NCBI GenBank assembly: GCA_015492645.1
Contig: WGER01000029.1
Span: 36,244-100,243 of the forward strand
Direction: 5' to 3'
DNA from: Nitrospirota bacterium
GTDB lineage: Bacteria > Nitrospirota > Thermodesulfovibrionia > Thermodesulfovibrionales > JdFR-85
DNA: 64,000 nt
Shown: in pieces, positions 57,654 to 64,000 of the stretch
How the letters are laid out: the number at the start of each line of letters is the position of its first letter
Position numbering within the stretch: position 1 is the stretch's first letter
Position numbers and translations under genes: made by a program
Notes under the pieces: model-generated
The model's database searches: none
What the model was told of the DNA's origin: nothing
What the model saw: only the letters and a program-made list of their open reading frames with translations

Positions 57654-59928
57654 TGTTTGCCTCTGTATGGAGTGCTGTCAGAAATGCCTGTCCCAGTGAG
57701 ACAGAGGCATCATTTGGTGGAAACTCCCTGTGGGTAAAACACTGAAGCCCCTCCTCCTTGAGCCTCCTCTTCATCCTCCTGAGGAGGTAGTGGTTCTGGA
57801 ATACCCCTCCTGACAGTACCACATCCCTAATCCCTGTCTGTCTGGAGATCCTCTTTACACTCATTACAGTTGCCTCCACCACGGTATTATGAAACCTTGT
57901 TGCAATCTCCTGAACAGGACGACCACCGGCATACTCCCTCACAAGGTCCTCCACAGTTGGCCTGTAGTCTATTTCAGAAGGAACTGAGTCTGTCAGTTCA
58001 AATCTGTAAAACCTGTCTATTCCATCAGTAACAGTTGATTCCAGTGCGATCGGGGCCTCTGCCTCAAAGGTATTCACATCCTTCACCGCCAGAAGTGAGG
58101 CTACACCATCAAAGAGCCTTCCACATCCTGAACTCATGACCGTAAACCCACCCATCTGCAGTAACCTCTGTATCATCTCCACCCTCACAGGGGTCACCCT
58201 TTCGGCAAGGCCAAGGCGTTCTATCCATCTGTCTGTCTCTGAGGAGAAGGTCTCTTTAATGAGAGCAATGGCTACCCTCCAGGGTTCCCTTATGGCTGCC
58301 TCCCCCCCTGGCAGTGGGATGTATCTCAGATGGGCGAGCCTCTCAAATCTGCAACCCTCCACGAGTAAAACCTCAAAACCCCACAGCCTCCCATCAGTCC
58401 CATAGCCAGTGCCATCAAGTACCACCCCTATCACAGGCCCATTCAGGTCAGCCTCGGCCAGTACAGAGGCAACATGGGCATGATGGTGCTGCCAGTAGAT
58501 AACAGGCAGACCCTGCCGCTCGGCCCAGAGTCTGCTGTGATACTGGGGGTGCATATCAGTTGCTATAATCCTGGGAGTGACCCTGTAGAGCCTGCACAGG
58601 TTTTCCACCACTTCCTCAAAAAACTGCAGTGTCTCATAGTTTTCCATATCCCCGATATGCTGGCTCACAATGGCGTATCCCTCCTTTGTGAGCGTGAATG
58701 TATTCTTCAGATCTCCACCTGTTGCAAGTGCCTCAGGGGTATGAATCTTTAACTTCACCGAGTTTGGCACATACCCCCTTGCCCTCCTTATCACCAACTC
58801 TGCTGAGAGCACAGAATCATCCACCCTCATGTAGATGTCCCTGTTATGAAATAGAAAGGCGTCCACAATCCCGCTAAGCCTACTCAGTGCATCATCCTCT
58901 CTGTGTACTATCGGTTCCTCAGAGAGGTTACCACTGGTCATCACAAGTGCCTTGAAGTTGGGGGCCCTGCCTGCAGGGTAGTAGAAAAGGAGGTGGTGCA
59001 GGGGGGTGTAAGGCAACATGAAACCGAGGAAGGGGTTCTGAGGTGCTACCCATTCGAGGAGTCTGCCCCTCCTTCTCAGAAGCACAATCGGCCGTTCCTT
59101 GGACAGCAGGAGACGCCTCTCTTCATCTGAGATATGACAGTACTGCTCTATGGTCTCTATATCCGGGGCCATAAGGGCGAAGGGCTTATTCCCCCTCTTC
59201 TTTCTCTGTCTCAGGATCGATACCACTTCTCTGTTTTCAGCATCACAGGCTATATGAAACCCTCCAAGACCCTTTACTGCCACAATCCCTCCCTCCCTTA
59301 AAATTGAAATACAGGCCTCCAGAGGGTCTCTCTCCTCATACATGGCAAAACGGGAAGAGTTTACCTTTAAATAAAGGTGGGGGCCACACTCTGGGCAGGC
59401 ATTGGGCTGGGCATGAAAACGTCTATTCGTCGGATCGTGATACTCCTCTGCACAGACCTTACACATCTCAAACTCTGCCATTGTGGTATTGGGTCTGTCA
59501 TAGGGAAGCCCTCTTGTTATTGTATATCTGGGACCACAGTTTGTACAGTTTATAAAGGGATAGAGATATCTCCTGTCCGAAGGGTCCATCAATTCCCTGA
59601 GACAGTCCTCACATACCGAGACATCGGGACTCACATGGGTAAAACTACCCTCCTCCTCACTCTCGAGTATCTGGAAGTCAGGATACCCGATCTCCTGTAG
59701 TTCTTCCACCTGAATATCCTCAATCCTTGCCAGGGGTGGTGGCGATTCCCTCAATGTGCTCAAAAACTGCTCTGTCCCATCTCCTTCCACCTCTATGACC
59801 ACACCCTTAGAGGTATTCTTCACGAAACCCCGGAGATTCAGTCTCCTTGCAAGATTATACACAAAGGGCCTGAATCCTACCCCCTGTACCACACCTTTTA
59901 CCTTTATCCTCTGGCGGGACATGGACAA
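57643..59928 (-). CDS. hypF: [NiFe] hydrogenase maturation carbamoyltransferase HypF
   Basis: Acylphosphatase domain VKGVVQGVGFRPFVYNLA, zinc fingers CEDCLREL/CTNCGPRYTI, YrdC domain. Confidence 0.96.
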   Translation of the reverse strand: MSMSRQRIKVKGVVQGVGFRPFVYNLARRLNLRGFVKNTSKGVVIEVEGDGTEQFLSTLRESPPPLARIEDIQVEELQEIGYPDFQILESEEEGSFTHVSPDVSVCEDCLRELMDPSDRRYLYPFINCTNCGPRYTITRGLPYDRPNTTMAEFEMCKVCAEEYHDPTNRRFHAQPNACPECGPHLYLKVNSSRFAMYEERDPLEACISILREGGIVAVKGLGGFHIACDAENREVVSILRQRKKRGNKPFALMAPDIETIEQYCHISDEERRLLLSKERPIVLLRRRGRLLEWVAPQNPFLGFMLPYTPLHHLLFYYPAGRAPNFKALVMTSGNLSEEPIVHREDDALSRLSGIVDAFLFHNRDIYMRVDDSVLSAELVIRRARGYVPNSVKLKIHTPEALATGGDLKNTFTLTKEGYAIVSQHIGDMENYETLQFFEEVVENLCRLYRVTPRIIATDMHPQYHSRLWAERQGLPVIYWQHHHAHVASVLAEADLNGPVIGVVLDGTGYGTDGRLWGFEVLLVEGCRFERLAHLRYIPLPGGEAAIREPWRVAIALIKETFSSETDRWIERLGLAERVTPVRVEMIQRLLQMGGFTVMSSGCGRLFDGVASLLAVKDVNTFEAEAPIALESTVTDGIDRFYRFELTDSVPSEIDYRPTVEDLVREYAGGRPVQEIATRFHNTVVEATVMSVKRISRQTGIRDVVLSGGVFQNHYLLRRMKRRLKEEGLQCFTHREFPPNDASVSLGQAFLTALHTEANNGY

Positions 59929-59929
59929 C

Positions 59930-60005
59930 TGGAGGCGGCGGCCGGATTCGAACCGGCGAATGGAGGTTTTGCAGACCTCTCCCTTAGCCGCTTGGGTACG
60001 CCGCC
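59930..60005 (-). tRNA. tRNA-Cys (GCA), CCA encoded
   Basis: GGCGGCGTACCCAAGCGGCTAAGGGAGAGGTCTGCAAAACCTCCATTCGCCGGTTCGAATCCGGCCGCCGCCTCCA folds as a cloverleaf; U73 discriminator. Confidence 0.95.
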
Positions 60006-60039
60006 TGAGAAATACTGAGTCAAGGTATTGAAACTATTA

Positions 60040-60115
60040 TGGAGCGGGCGACGGGATTCGAACCCGCGACCCCAACCTTGGCAAGGTTGTGCTCTACCAG
60101 CTGAGCTACGCCCGC
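60040..60115 (-). tRNA. tRNA-Gly (GCC), CCA encoded
   Basis: GCGGGCGTAGCTCAGCTGGTAGAGCACAACCTTGCCAAGGTTGGGGTCGCGGGTTCGAATCCCGTCGCCCGCTCCA. Confidence 0.96.
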
Positions 60116-60116
60116 A

Positions 60117-60380
60117 CTAATTCCTTCTGTTATGAGGTTCCAGCGAGTCAATAACCTTCAAGAGCACCTCGTTCTTCTCAGCCTTCGCCTCCATCTCTTT
60201 CAACTTCGCCTCAAGATCCTTTAGCCTTTCAGCCGTCTTCTTTTCCATCTCAGAGAGACGATGATAATACAGGACCTTCAGTTGCTCGTATTCCCTCTTC
60301 AGGCTTTTATACCTGATTTTATAATAGAATTCTCCGCATGATAAACCCAATCTCCTGAGAAGCCTCGATATGAAATCCAT
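60117..60380 (-). CDS. Small coiled-coil hypothetical protein
   Basis: Heptad-rich sequence SEMEKKTAERLKDLEAKLKEMEAKAEKNEVLLKVID. Confidence 0.5.
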   Translation of the reverse strand: MDFISRLLRRLGLSCGEFYYKIRYKSLKREYEQLKVLYYHRLSEMEKKTAERLKDLEAKLKEMEAKAEKNEVLLKVIDSLEPHNRRN

Positions 60381-60453
60381 AGAAGGCCTCCAAAGTCTCC
60401 AATTATTTTTATCATATCCCCTTCTGGATTGTCAACATTACGGAATTACTGTA

Positions 60454-60820
60454 AATTGCCATTAGACTTTAGTCAAAGCACATTATAGGTGGCGGGGGTT
60501 CCTGCCCAGGAAAATCGCAGATTTTCCTGGGTCCCTCTCAGCCGAAAGACAGAAATCAGAAGTCAGGAATCAGAGCTCAGAAGACCCCTCTGTCTGAGTT
60601 CAGACCTCTGACTTCCGACCTCTGTTCGGCGACACTTCCAGTGCCTTGCCAAAGTTAACCACCTTCACCTTTCACCCCACCTCATTCCATCCCCTTCAAG
60701 GGGGGAGTAGGGAGGGGGTCCTGTCGCATTAATTCAGTTTTCTGCCCCGAAAATCAAAGATAGGGACCCCCATTTTGAGACATCCCCCGCCGTCTTTTAC
60801 TCATTATTTCTAACGGCGAA
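60454..60820. repeat. Small palindromic intergenic element (MITE-like), copy 3, with internal insertion
   Basis: Ends aattgccattagac / tttctaacggcgaa; same ggtggcgggggttcctgcccagg and palindrome CCCAGGAAAATCGCAGATTTTCCTGGG (60505-60531) as 46.2 kb copy. Confidence 0.65.
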
Positions 60821-60863
60821 TCCGGGTGTAAAGAATCATAGGTTTTTCAGGACCTGAGTCCCT

Positions 60864-60890
60864 CCCCCCAAAATTTCTGATTTTGGGGGG
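60864..60890. repeat. 27-bp palindrome CCCCCCAAAATTTCTGATTTTGGGGGG
   Basis: 11-bp perfect arms; same length and layout as the apical palindromes of the MITE-like elements. Confidence 0.6.
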
Positions 60891-61107
60891 CCCAACCCAA
60901 AGGCCCATTTTTAATTTATCAGGAATCCAATTATGACTAACAAGCGGTAATCTGTGAGAAGGTTCCCAGATCTTGATCTTAGTTAAATCTGTAATTGTCT
61001 CCCTTATTTTCTCTGCCGAGGCAGAAACAAAAACTGAAATCTTGTTTTTTCAATAAGTTCAGAGTTCAGACAACTACTTTATCCTGACACCCAAACTCAG
61101 CGGATTA

Positions 61108-61467
61108 TTAGATAGGTTGTATTCTTCTTTTTATCTCCTCTCGTAACTGTTTTAACTCTTCTAAAACTTCTATATCTATACTATCATCTTTTAGAAATTT
61201 TTCTGCTAATTGAATAGCTTCTCCAATTAAAAATAATGCTTCTTTTAATCTGCCTTTCATCATATAAACTCTAGCTAAGCCTTCATATCCATCGTGATGT
61301 TCAGGTTGCGATAATATTAACTCTTTGAATTTCTTTTCTGCTTTCTCAAACTCTCCCTTTTTAAGAAGCCCCATCCCTTCATTGTACCAATCCCAATCAT
61401 CTTCTTCATGGGCTTTAATATATGGAATTTCTTGCCGTAACATTTTTAAAAATTGTTCACGAATCAT
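61108..61467 (-). CDS. TPR-like repeat protein
   Basis: GLLKKGEFEKAEKKFKELILSQPEHHDGYEGLARVYMMKGRLKEALFLIGEAI. Confidence 0.7.
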   Translation of the reverse strand: MIREQFLKMLRQEIPYIKAHEEDDWDWYNEGMGLLKKGEFEKAEKKFKELILSQPEHHDGYEGLARVYMMKGRLKEALFLIGEAIQLAEKFLKDDSIDIEVLEELKQLREEIKRRIQPI

Positions 61468-61499
61468 CTTTTTCAATCTCTATTTCTCTATTTTCTTTT

Positions 61500-61560
61500 C
61501 TCTAACGTGATGAGTAACAGGCGCGACGTAAGGAGCTTCCTGCTGACCCAATTGGAACTC
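61500..61560 (-). repeat. Degenerate attC-like site
   Basis: Minus strand: ttccaattgggtcagcagg...cctgttactcatcacGTTAGAG; R' present, R'' box degraded. Confidence 0.4.
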
Positions 61561-62254
61561 ACTTCCATATGTCATTAATTTCAAAAAGTTGAATCCGATC
61601 ATTGAAAATCTCCAATACATATTTTCCAGTAATGATATAAATTCGAGCGAATTCATTCAGAACCCCACTTCTATTTACGAACTCCCTTAGACAACAGGCG
61701 GCTTTGCGACGATCAACTGCGGGTAGCGGCCAATTGTCATAAATAAGAAGCCAGTCTTGCTCAAATCTCTCAAACCCATCTTTTCGGAGTGTAGCCACCT
61801 TTTGCTCGATAAAGTGGAACATTGCATCGGCCCACTCTGTTTCAACTGAGTCACCAGCCCATCCATTACCAGGTTGGTTGGCTTCAATTTCTTCAACCAG
61901 ATCCTTTGCGGACTTCCGGGTCTCTCCGGGGTGATGGTGTGAAATGAAAAATTGATCCGGTCTATTCCCCTTTTCTCTCAGTACTGTTCTATGTGCATCG
62001 TTTTGAGGAACTGCTTCAGTATGCTCAATACCTATCTGCATAGTCCCCAAAATGAGCAAAAAATCAGGGCGCTCTCTCCGAATTAAGCAGAGCGGATATG
62101 AAAGACGGCCTTTCCCAACTAAGGTACTCAGCAAGTAGGCAATAGCATATCGCTCCGTATGCTCTTTCGTGCGACCCTCTGATCTTCTTGGGACAGATAC
62201 ATCTATATTAGATAAGATTCTTAATAATTCAGAATCACTATATGCTTGGAGCAT
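61559..62254 (-). CDS. Hypothetical protein, PD-(D/E)XK nuclease-like pattern
   Basis: RRERPDFLLILGTMQIGIEHTEAV resembles a PD-x(n)-ExT/ExK core; start adjusted to the ATG at codon 10 because the longer start lies inside attC. Confidence 0.5.
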   Translation of the reverse strand: MLQAYSDSELLRILSNIDVSVPRRSEGRTKEHTERYAIAYLLSTLVGKGRLSYPLCLIRRERPDFLLILGTMQIGIEHTEAVPQNDAHRTVLREKGNRPDQFFISHHHPGETRKSAKDLVEEIEANQPGNGWAGDSVETEWADAMFHFIEQKVATLRKDGFERFEQDWLLIYDNWPLPAVDRRKAACCLREFVNRSGVLNEFARIYIITGKYVLEIFNDRIQLFEINDIWK

Positions 62255-62268
62255 GTACCACACCTTTA

Positions 62269-62325
62269 GATCTAACGCCAATTTCTGCGGCGGCTTTAGC
62301 CGTCCGCAGGAAAGGGTGGTTAGGA
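62269..62325 (-). repeat. attC-like recombination site
   Basis: Minus strand: TCCTAACCACCCTTTCCTGCGGACGGCTAAAGCCGCCGCAGAAATTGGCGTTAGAT; R'' TCCTAAC, R' GTTAGAT, stem CTGCGGCGGC/GCCGtCCGCAG with one extrahelical base. Confidence 0.8.
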
Positions 62326-62631
62326 AATTCTGTATTTTTCTATTGCATCTTCAAACTGTCTTTTGCCATGTATCACTGCAATTATTAATATTTGTCTCTC
62401 TTTCACCTGATAGACAAGACGGTAACTATAGACTATCAACTCTCTTATATCTTCCCTCCCTATTTCTGGGACAACTCTTCCAATTTTCGGAAATTCTTTC
62501 AATTTCTCTGTGGATTGAAAAATCTTATTCACTACAGACTTTGCATAAAACTTTGAATCTCTTTCTATATACTCTGCAATAGACTCAATATCTTCTATCG
62601 CTTCTGGAGACCATACTATTCTGTAATCCAT
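62320..62631 (-). CDS. ParE/RelE-family toxin
   Basis: YRIVWSPEAIEDIESIAEYIERDSKFYAKSVVNKIFQSTEKLKEFPKIGRVVPEIGREDIRELIVYSYRLVYQV. Confidence 0.92.
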   Translation of the reverse strand: MDYRIVWSPEAIEDIESIAEYIERDSKFYAKSVVNKIFQSTEKLKEFPKIGRVVPEIGREDIRELIVYSYRLVYQVKERQILIIAVIHGKRQFEDAIEKYRIS

Positions 62632-62804
62632 TTACTTAATCTCTTTTTGGCCTGTTCATGGGAAATAGTGCCTTCTTTCTCAGCGCGCTCTATTCCTTTC
62701 TGGATTTTTCCCAAGACATAAAGATGGTATTGTATATCTTCTATAGTGCAATCGTCTGGAAGTCTTTCCAGTAAAGTTTTAATTTCTTCTTTTACCGTAT
62801 TCAT
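62616..62804 (-). CDS. Antitoxin partner of the ParE/RelE toxin
   Basis: Small acidic/helical protein overlapping the toxin start; KRLSKWITE C-terminus typical of this antitoxin type. Confidence 0.8.
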   Translation of the reverse strand: MNTVKEEIKTLLERLPDDCTIEDIQYHLYVLGKIQKGIERAEKEGTISHEQAKKRLSKWITE

Positions 62805-62837
62805 TGCTAACCTCGCGTTATCGTTTTCTATATTTTA

Positions 62838-62893
62838 CCATAACGCCAATTTCTGCGGCGGCTTTTGCCGTCCGCAGGAAAGGGTTGTTAGAA
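62838..62893 (-). repeat. attC-like recombination site, near-identical to the 62269 copy
   Basis: taacgccaatttctgcggcggcttttgccgtccgcaggaaagggttgttag differs from 62274-62323 copy at two positions. Confidence 0.8.
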
Positions 62894-63118
62894 TCATTGT
62901 ATCTCAAATTCTTCTTTTGGTATTCCTGATTGTCTGATGATAGACATCAATGTGCCTCTTTTTATCTCTTTATGGTCTGGTACTGGAACGGTTATGGTGC
63001 TTTTCCCCATTTGTTTTTGCATTACTATATGGCTTCCTCTTTGTCTTATTTCCTTGAAGCCATATCTTTGAAGTATCTTGCAGACTTCCCTCCCAGACAG
63101 AATTCTCAGTTTGGGCAA
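62894..63118 (-). CDS. hicA: HicA-family toxin
   Basis: LRILSGREVCKILQRYGFKEIRQRGSHIVMQKQ... VPDHKEIKRGTLMSIIRQSGI. Confidence 0.92.
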   Translation of the reverse strand: MPKLRILSGREVCKILQRYGFKEIRQRGSHIVMQKQMGKSTITVPVPDHKEIKRGTLMSIIRQSGIPKEEFEIQ

Positions 63119-63332
63119 CTGCTACCTCAAAAGGAGATATGTATATATCCTCTTTTAACCTTTCTTTGATTTCTTCAGGTGAGGCATGTTCAAAAAACAG
63201 AGTTACCGCCTCTTCTAAATTCTTCTTTGCTTCTTCAATAGAATGTCCCTGGCTTGCTATGTCCAGTTCTGGACATAAAGCAACAAACATGTCTTCTTCT
63301 TTTTGAATTATGGCTGTAAACCTTTGCTTCAT
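62970..63332 (-). CDS. hicB: HicB-family antitoxin with C-terminal run-on
   Basis: QRFTAIIQKEEDMFVALCPELDIASQGHSIEEAKKNLEEAVTLFFE; start adjusted to MKQRF. Confidence 0.88.
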   Translation of the reverse strand: MKQRFTAIIQKEEDMFVALCPELDIASQGHSIEEAKKNLEEAVTLFFEHASPEEIKERLKEDIYISPFEVAVAQTENSVWEGSLQDTSKIWLQGNKTKRKPYSNAKTNGEKHHNRSSTRP

Positions 63333-63392
63333 AACAAATACTAACCTATAAACCTTTTGGTATGCAAGTGCCAGCAATGATGCCTTTTGTTT

Positions 63393-63459
63393 TTATAACA
63401 TTGAACTCACCTGCCGAAAATGCGAGAGCATTTTCGGCAGGTGTAGCGGTTCGTTAGAG
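63393..63459 (-). repeat. attC-like recombination site
   Basis: Minus strand: CTCTAACGAACCGCTACACCTGCCGAAAATGCTCTCGCATTTTCGGCAGGTGAGTTCAATGTTATA; R''/R' TAAC/GTTA, L boxes GAAC/GTTC, long apical stem. Confidence 0.8.
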
Positions 63460-63460
63460 T

Positions 63461-63688
63461 TTAGGTTTTTATATATTCTTTCTCTATTTTCTCTTTTGCA
63501 CCTGATGGAACCTCTATTGATACAAAATATTCTTCAGGATATAGATAGTCTTCTCCGCTTTCATCTATAATCCTGATATATCCTTCCATTTCATCTTCTT
63601 TAATCACAGGATAAATCTTCCATTTCTCCAGAGATGCTGGATATTCTTTATTTTCTATGCATAATACAAATTTGCCTATTCTTCTCAT
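63461..63688 (-). CDS. Conserved hypothetical small protein
   Basis: FVLCIENKEYPASLEKWKIYPVIKEDEMEGYIRIIDESGEDYLYPEEYFVSIEVP; stop directly abuts attC. Confidence 0.7.
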   Translation of the reverse strand: MRRIGKFVLCIENKEYPASLEKWKIYPVIKEDEMEGYIRIIDESGEDYLYPEEYFVSIEVPSGAKEKIEKEYIKT

Positions 63689-63930
63689 AATTTTTCTAAA
63701 ATCCTTTTGATCTTAAATTCCTTCTACTCAATTCCATGTGCCTCATACCAATGTATTTCCGCTCAGTAAATCTGACCACTCCTTAGTTTTATTTTAGCAG
63801 TTCCTTTAAGTTTTCGCCATCTACCTTTGCCATAAATTCTTTCAAGTCTTCTTAATTGACGGATAGACTTGCCAACAGCAATTGTTTCTATATTTTCAAT
63901 CTTTCCAATTATTTCAAAATACAAATATGG
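63685..63930 (-). pseudogene. Degraded small conserved protein (two in-frame stops)
   Basis: EIIGKIENIETIAVGKSIRQLRRLERIYGKGRWRKLKGTAKIKLRSGQIY*AEIHWYEAHGIE*KEFKIKRILEKL, read by hand; stops are TGA and TAG; ATGA overlap with downstream gene. Confidence 0.65.
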
Positions 63931-63963
63931 TCATGCTCCCTTGTTTACCTTTATTTTTTAAAT

Positions 63964-64000
63964 ATCTCTAACGGTCAACATCAGCGGCGGCGCGGCTTCC
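63964..64000 (-). repeat. Start of another attC-like site, cut by the window end
   Basis: Minus strand end: ...ggaagccgcgccgccgctgatgttgaccGTTAGAG. Confidence 0.6.

Larger units (their letters stand above)
61100..64000 (-). mobile_element. Integron gene-cassette array (distal part; integrase not in window)
   Basis: Run of small same-strand genes, each followed by a foldable attC-like site with TAAC...GTTA boxes; TA modules; AT-richer than flanking core. Confidence 0.75.

Noticed and set aside
60864-60890. Intrinsic terminator
   Set aside because: Strong palindrome but no T-tract on either side and no gene ending next to it.
61047-61120. An additional attC at the distal end of the TPR cassette
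   Set aside because: Minus strand has tctaataatcc but no matching GTTR box in a foldable arrangement; at most a decayed site.
63700-63935. Selenocysteine/pyrrolysine recoding to explain TGA and TAG in the small protein
   Set aside because: Two different stops in one short cassette gene and no SECIS or redox motif; simple decay is more likely.
61100-64000. CRISPR array
   Set aside because: Repeats are few, unevenly spaced (over 500 bp) and flank genes; no short regular repeat-spacer pattern was found anywhere in the window.

Overview
The window looks like a chromosomal segment of an anaerobic, diderm, probably sulfur-metabolising bacterium. It is gene-dense and mostly core, with one accessory stretch at the right end. 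Core content: partial ComEC, glmM / CdaR / CdaA (c-di-AMP) and fusA-like genes; MglA/roadblock; a minus-strand carbon/energy block of about 16 kb (PorABCD, NuoEFG-like subunits, CooS, AcsB, AcsC, AcsD, AcsE); mqnE/mqnC (futalosine menaquinone); bamA-skp-lpxD-fabZ-lpxA-lpxI; dsrMKJOP with dsrC; a threonine synthase / NIL / MoaD-ThiS / threonine synthase cluster; ychF, folP, ftsH; a cytochrome with 15 CXXCH motifs; larB, hypD, hypF; and tRNA-Cys and tRNA-Gly. The most notable region is 61.1-64 kb. I read it as the distal part of an integron gene-cassette array on the minus strand: attC-like folded sites separate small, promoter-poor, mostly orphan genes, including a ParE/RelE module, a HicAB module, a PD-(D/E)XK-like protein and a pseudogene. 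No integrase is visible; it would be expected beyond 64000. Separately, small palindromic elements in intergenic regions (31.6, 46.2 and 60.5 kb, with related half-sites near 7.8 and 54.1 kb) have termini (AATTGCCRTTAGA / TCTAACGSCAATT) that share the core of these attC sites. Other points worth following up are an unassigned structured-RNA candidate at 7.9-8.0 kb and a MoaD/ThiS-like protein with residues after its GG motif. All product calls come from reading the sequence and family knowledge; no database search was run.
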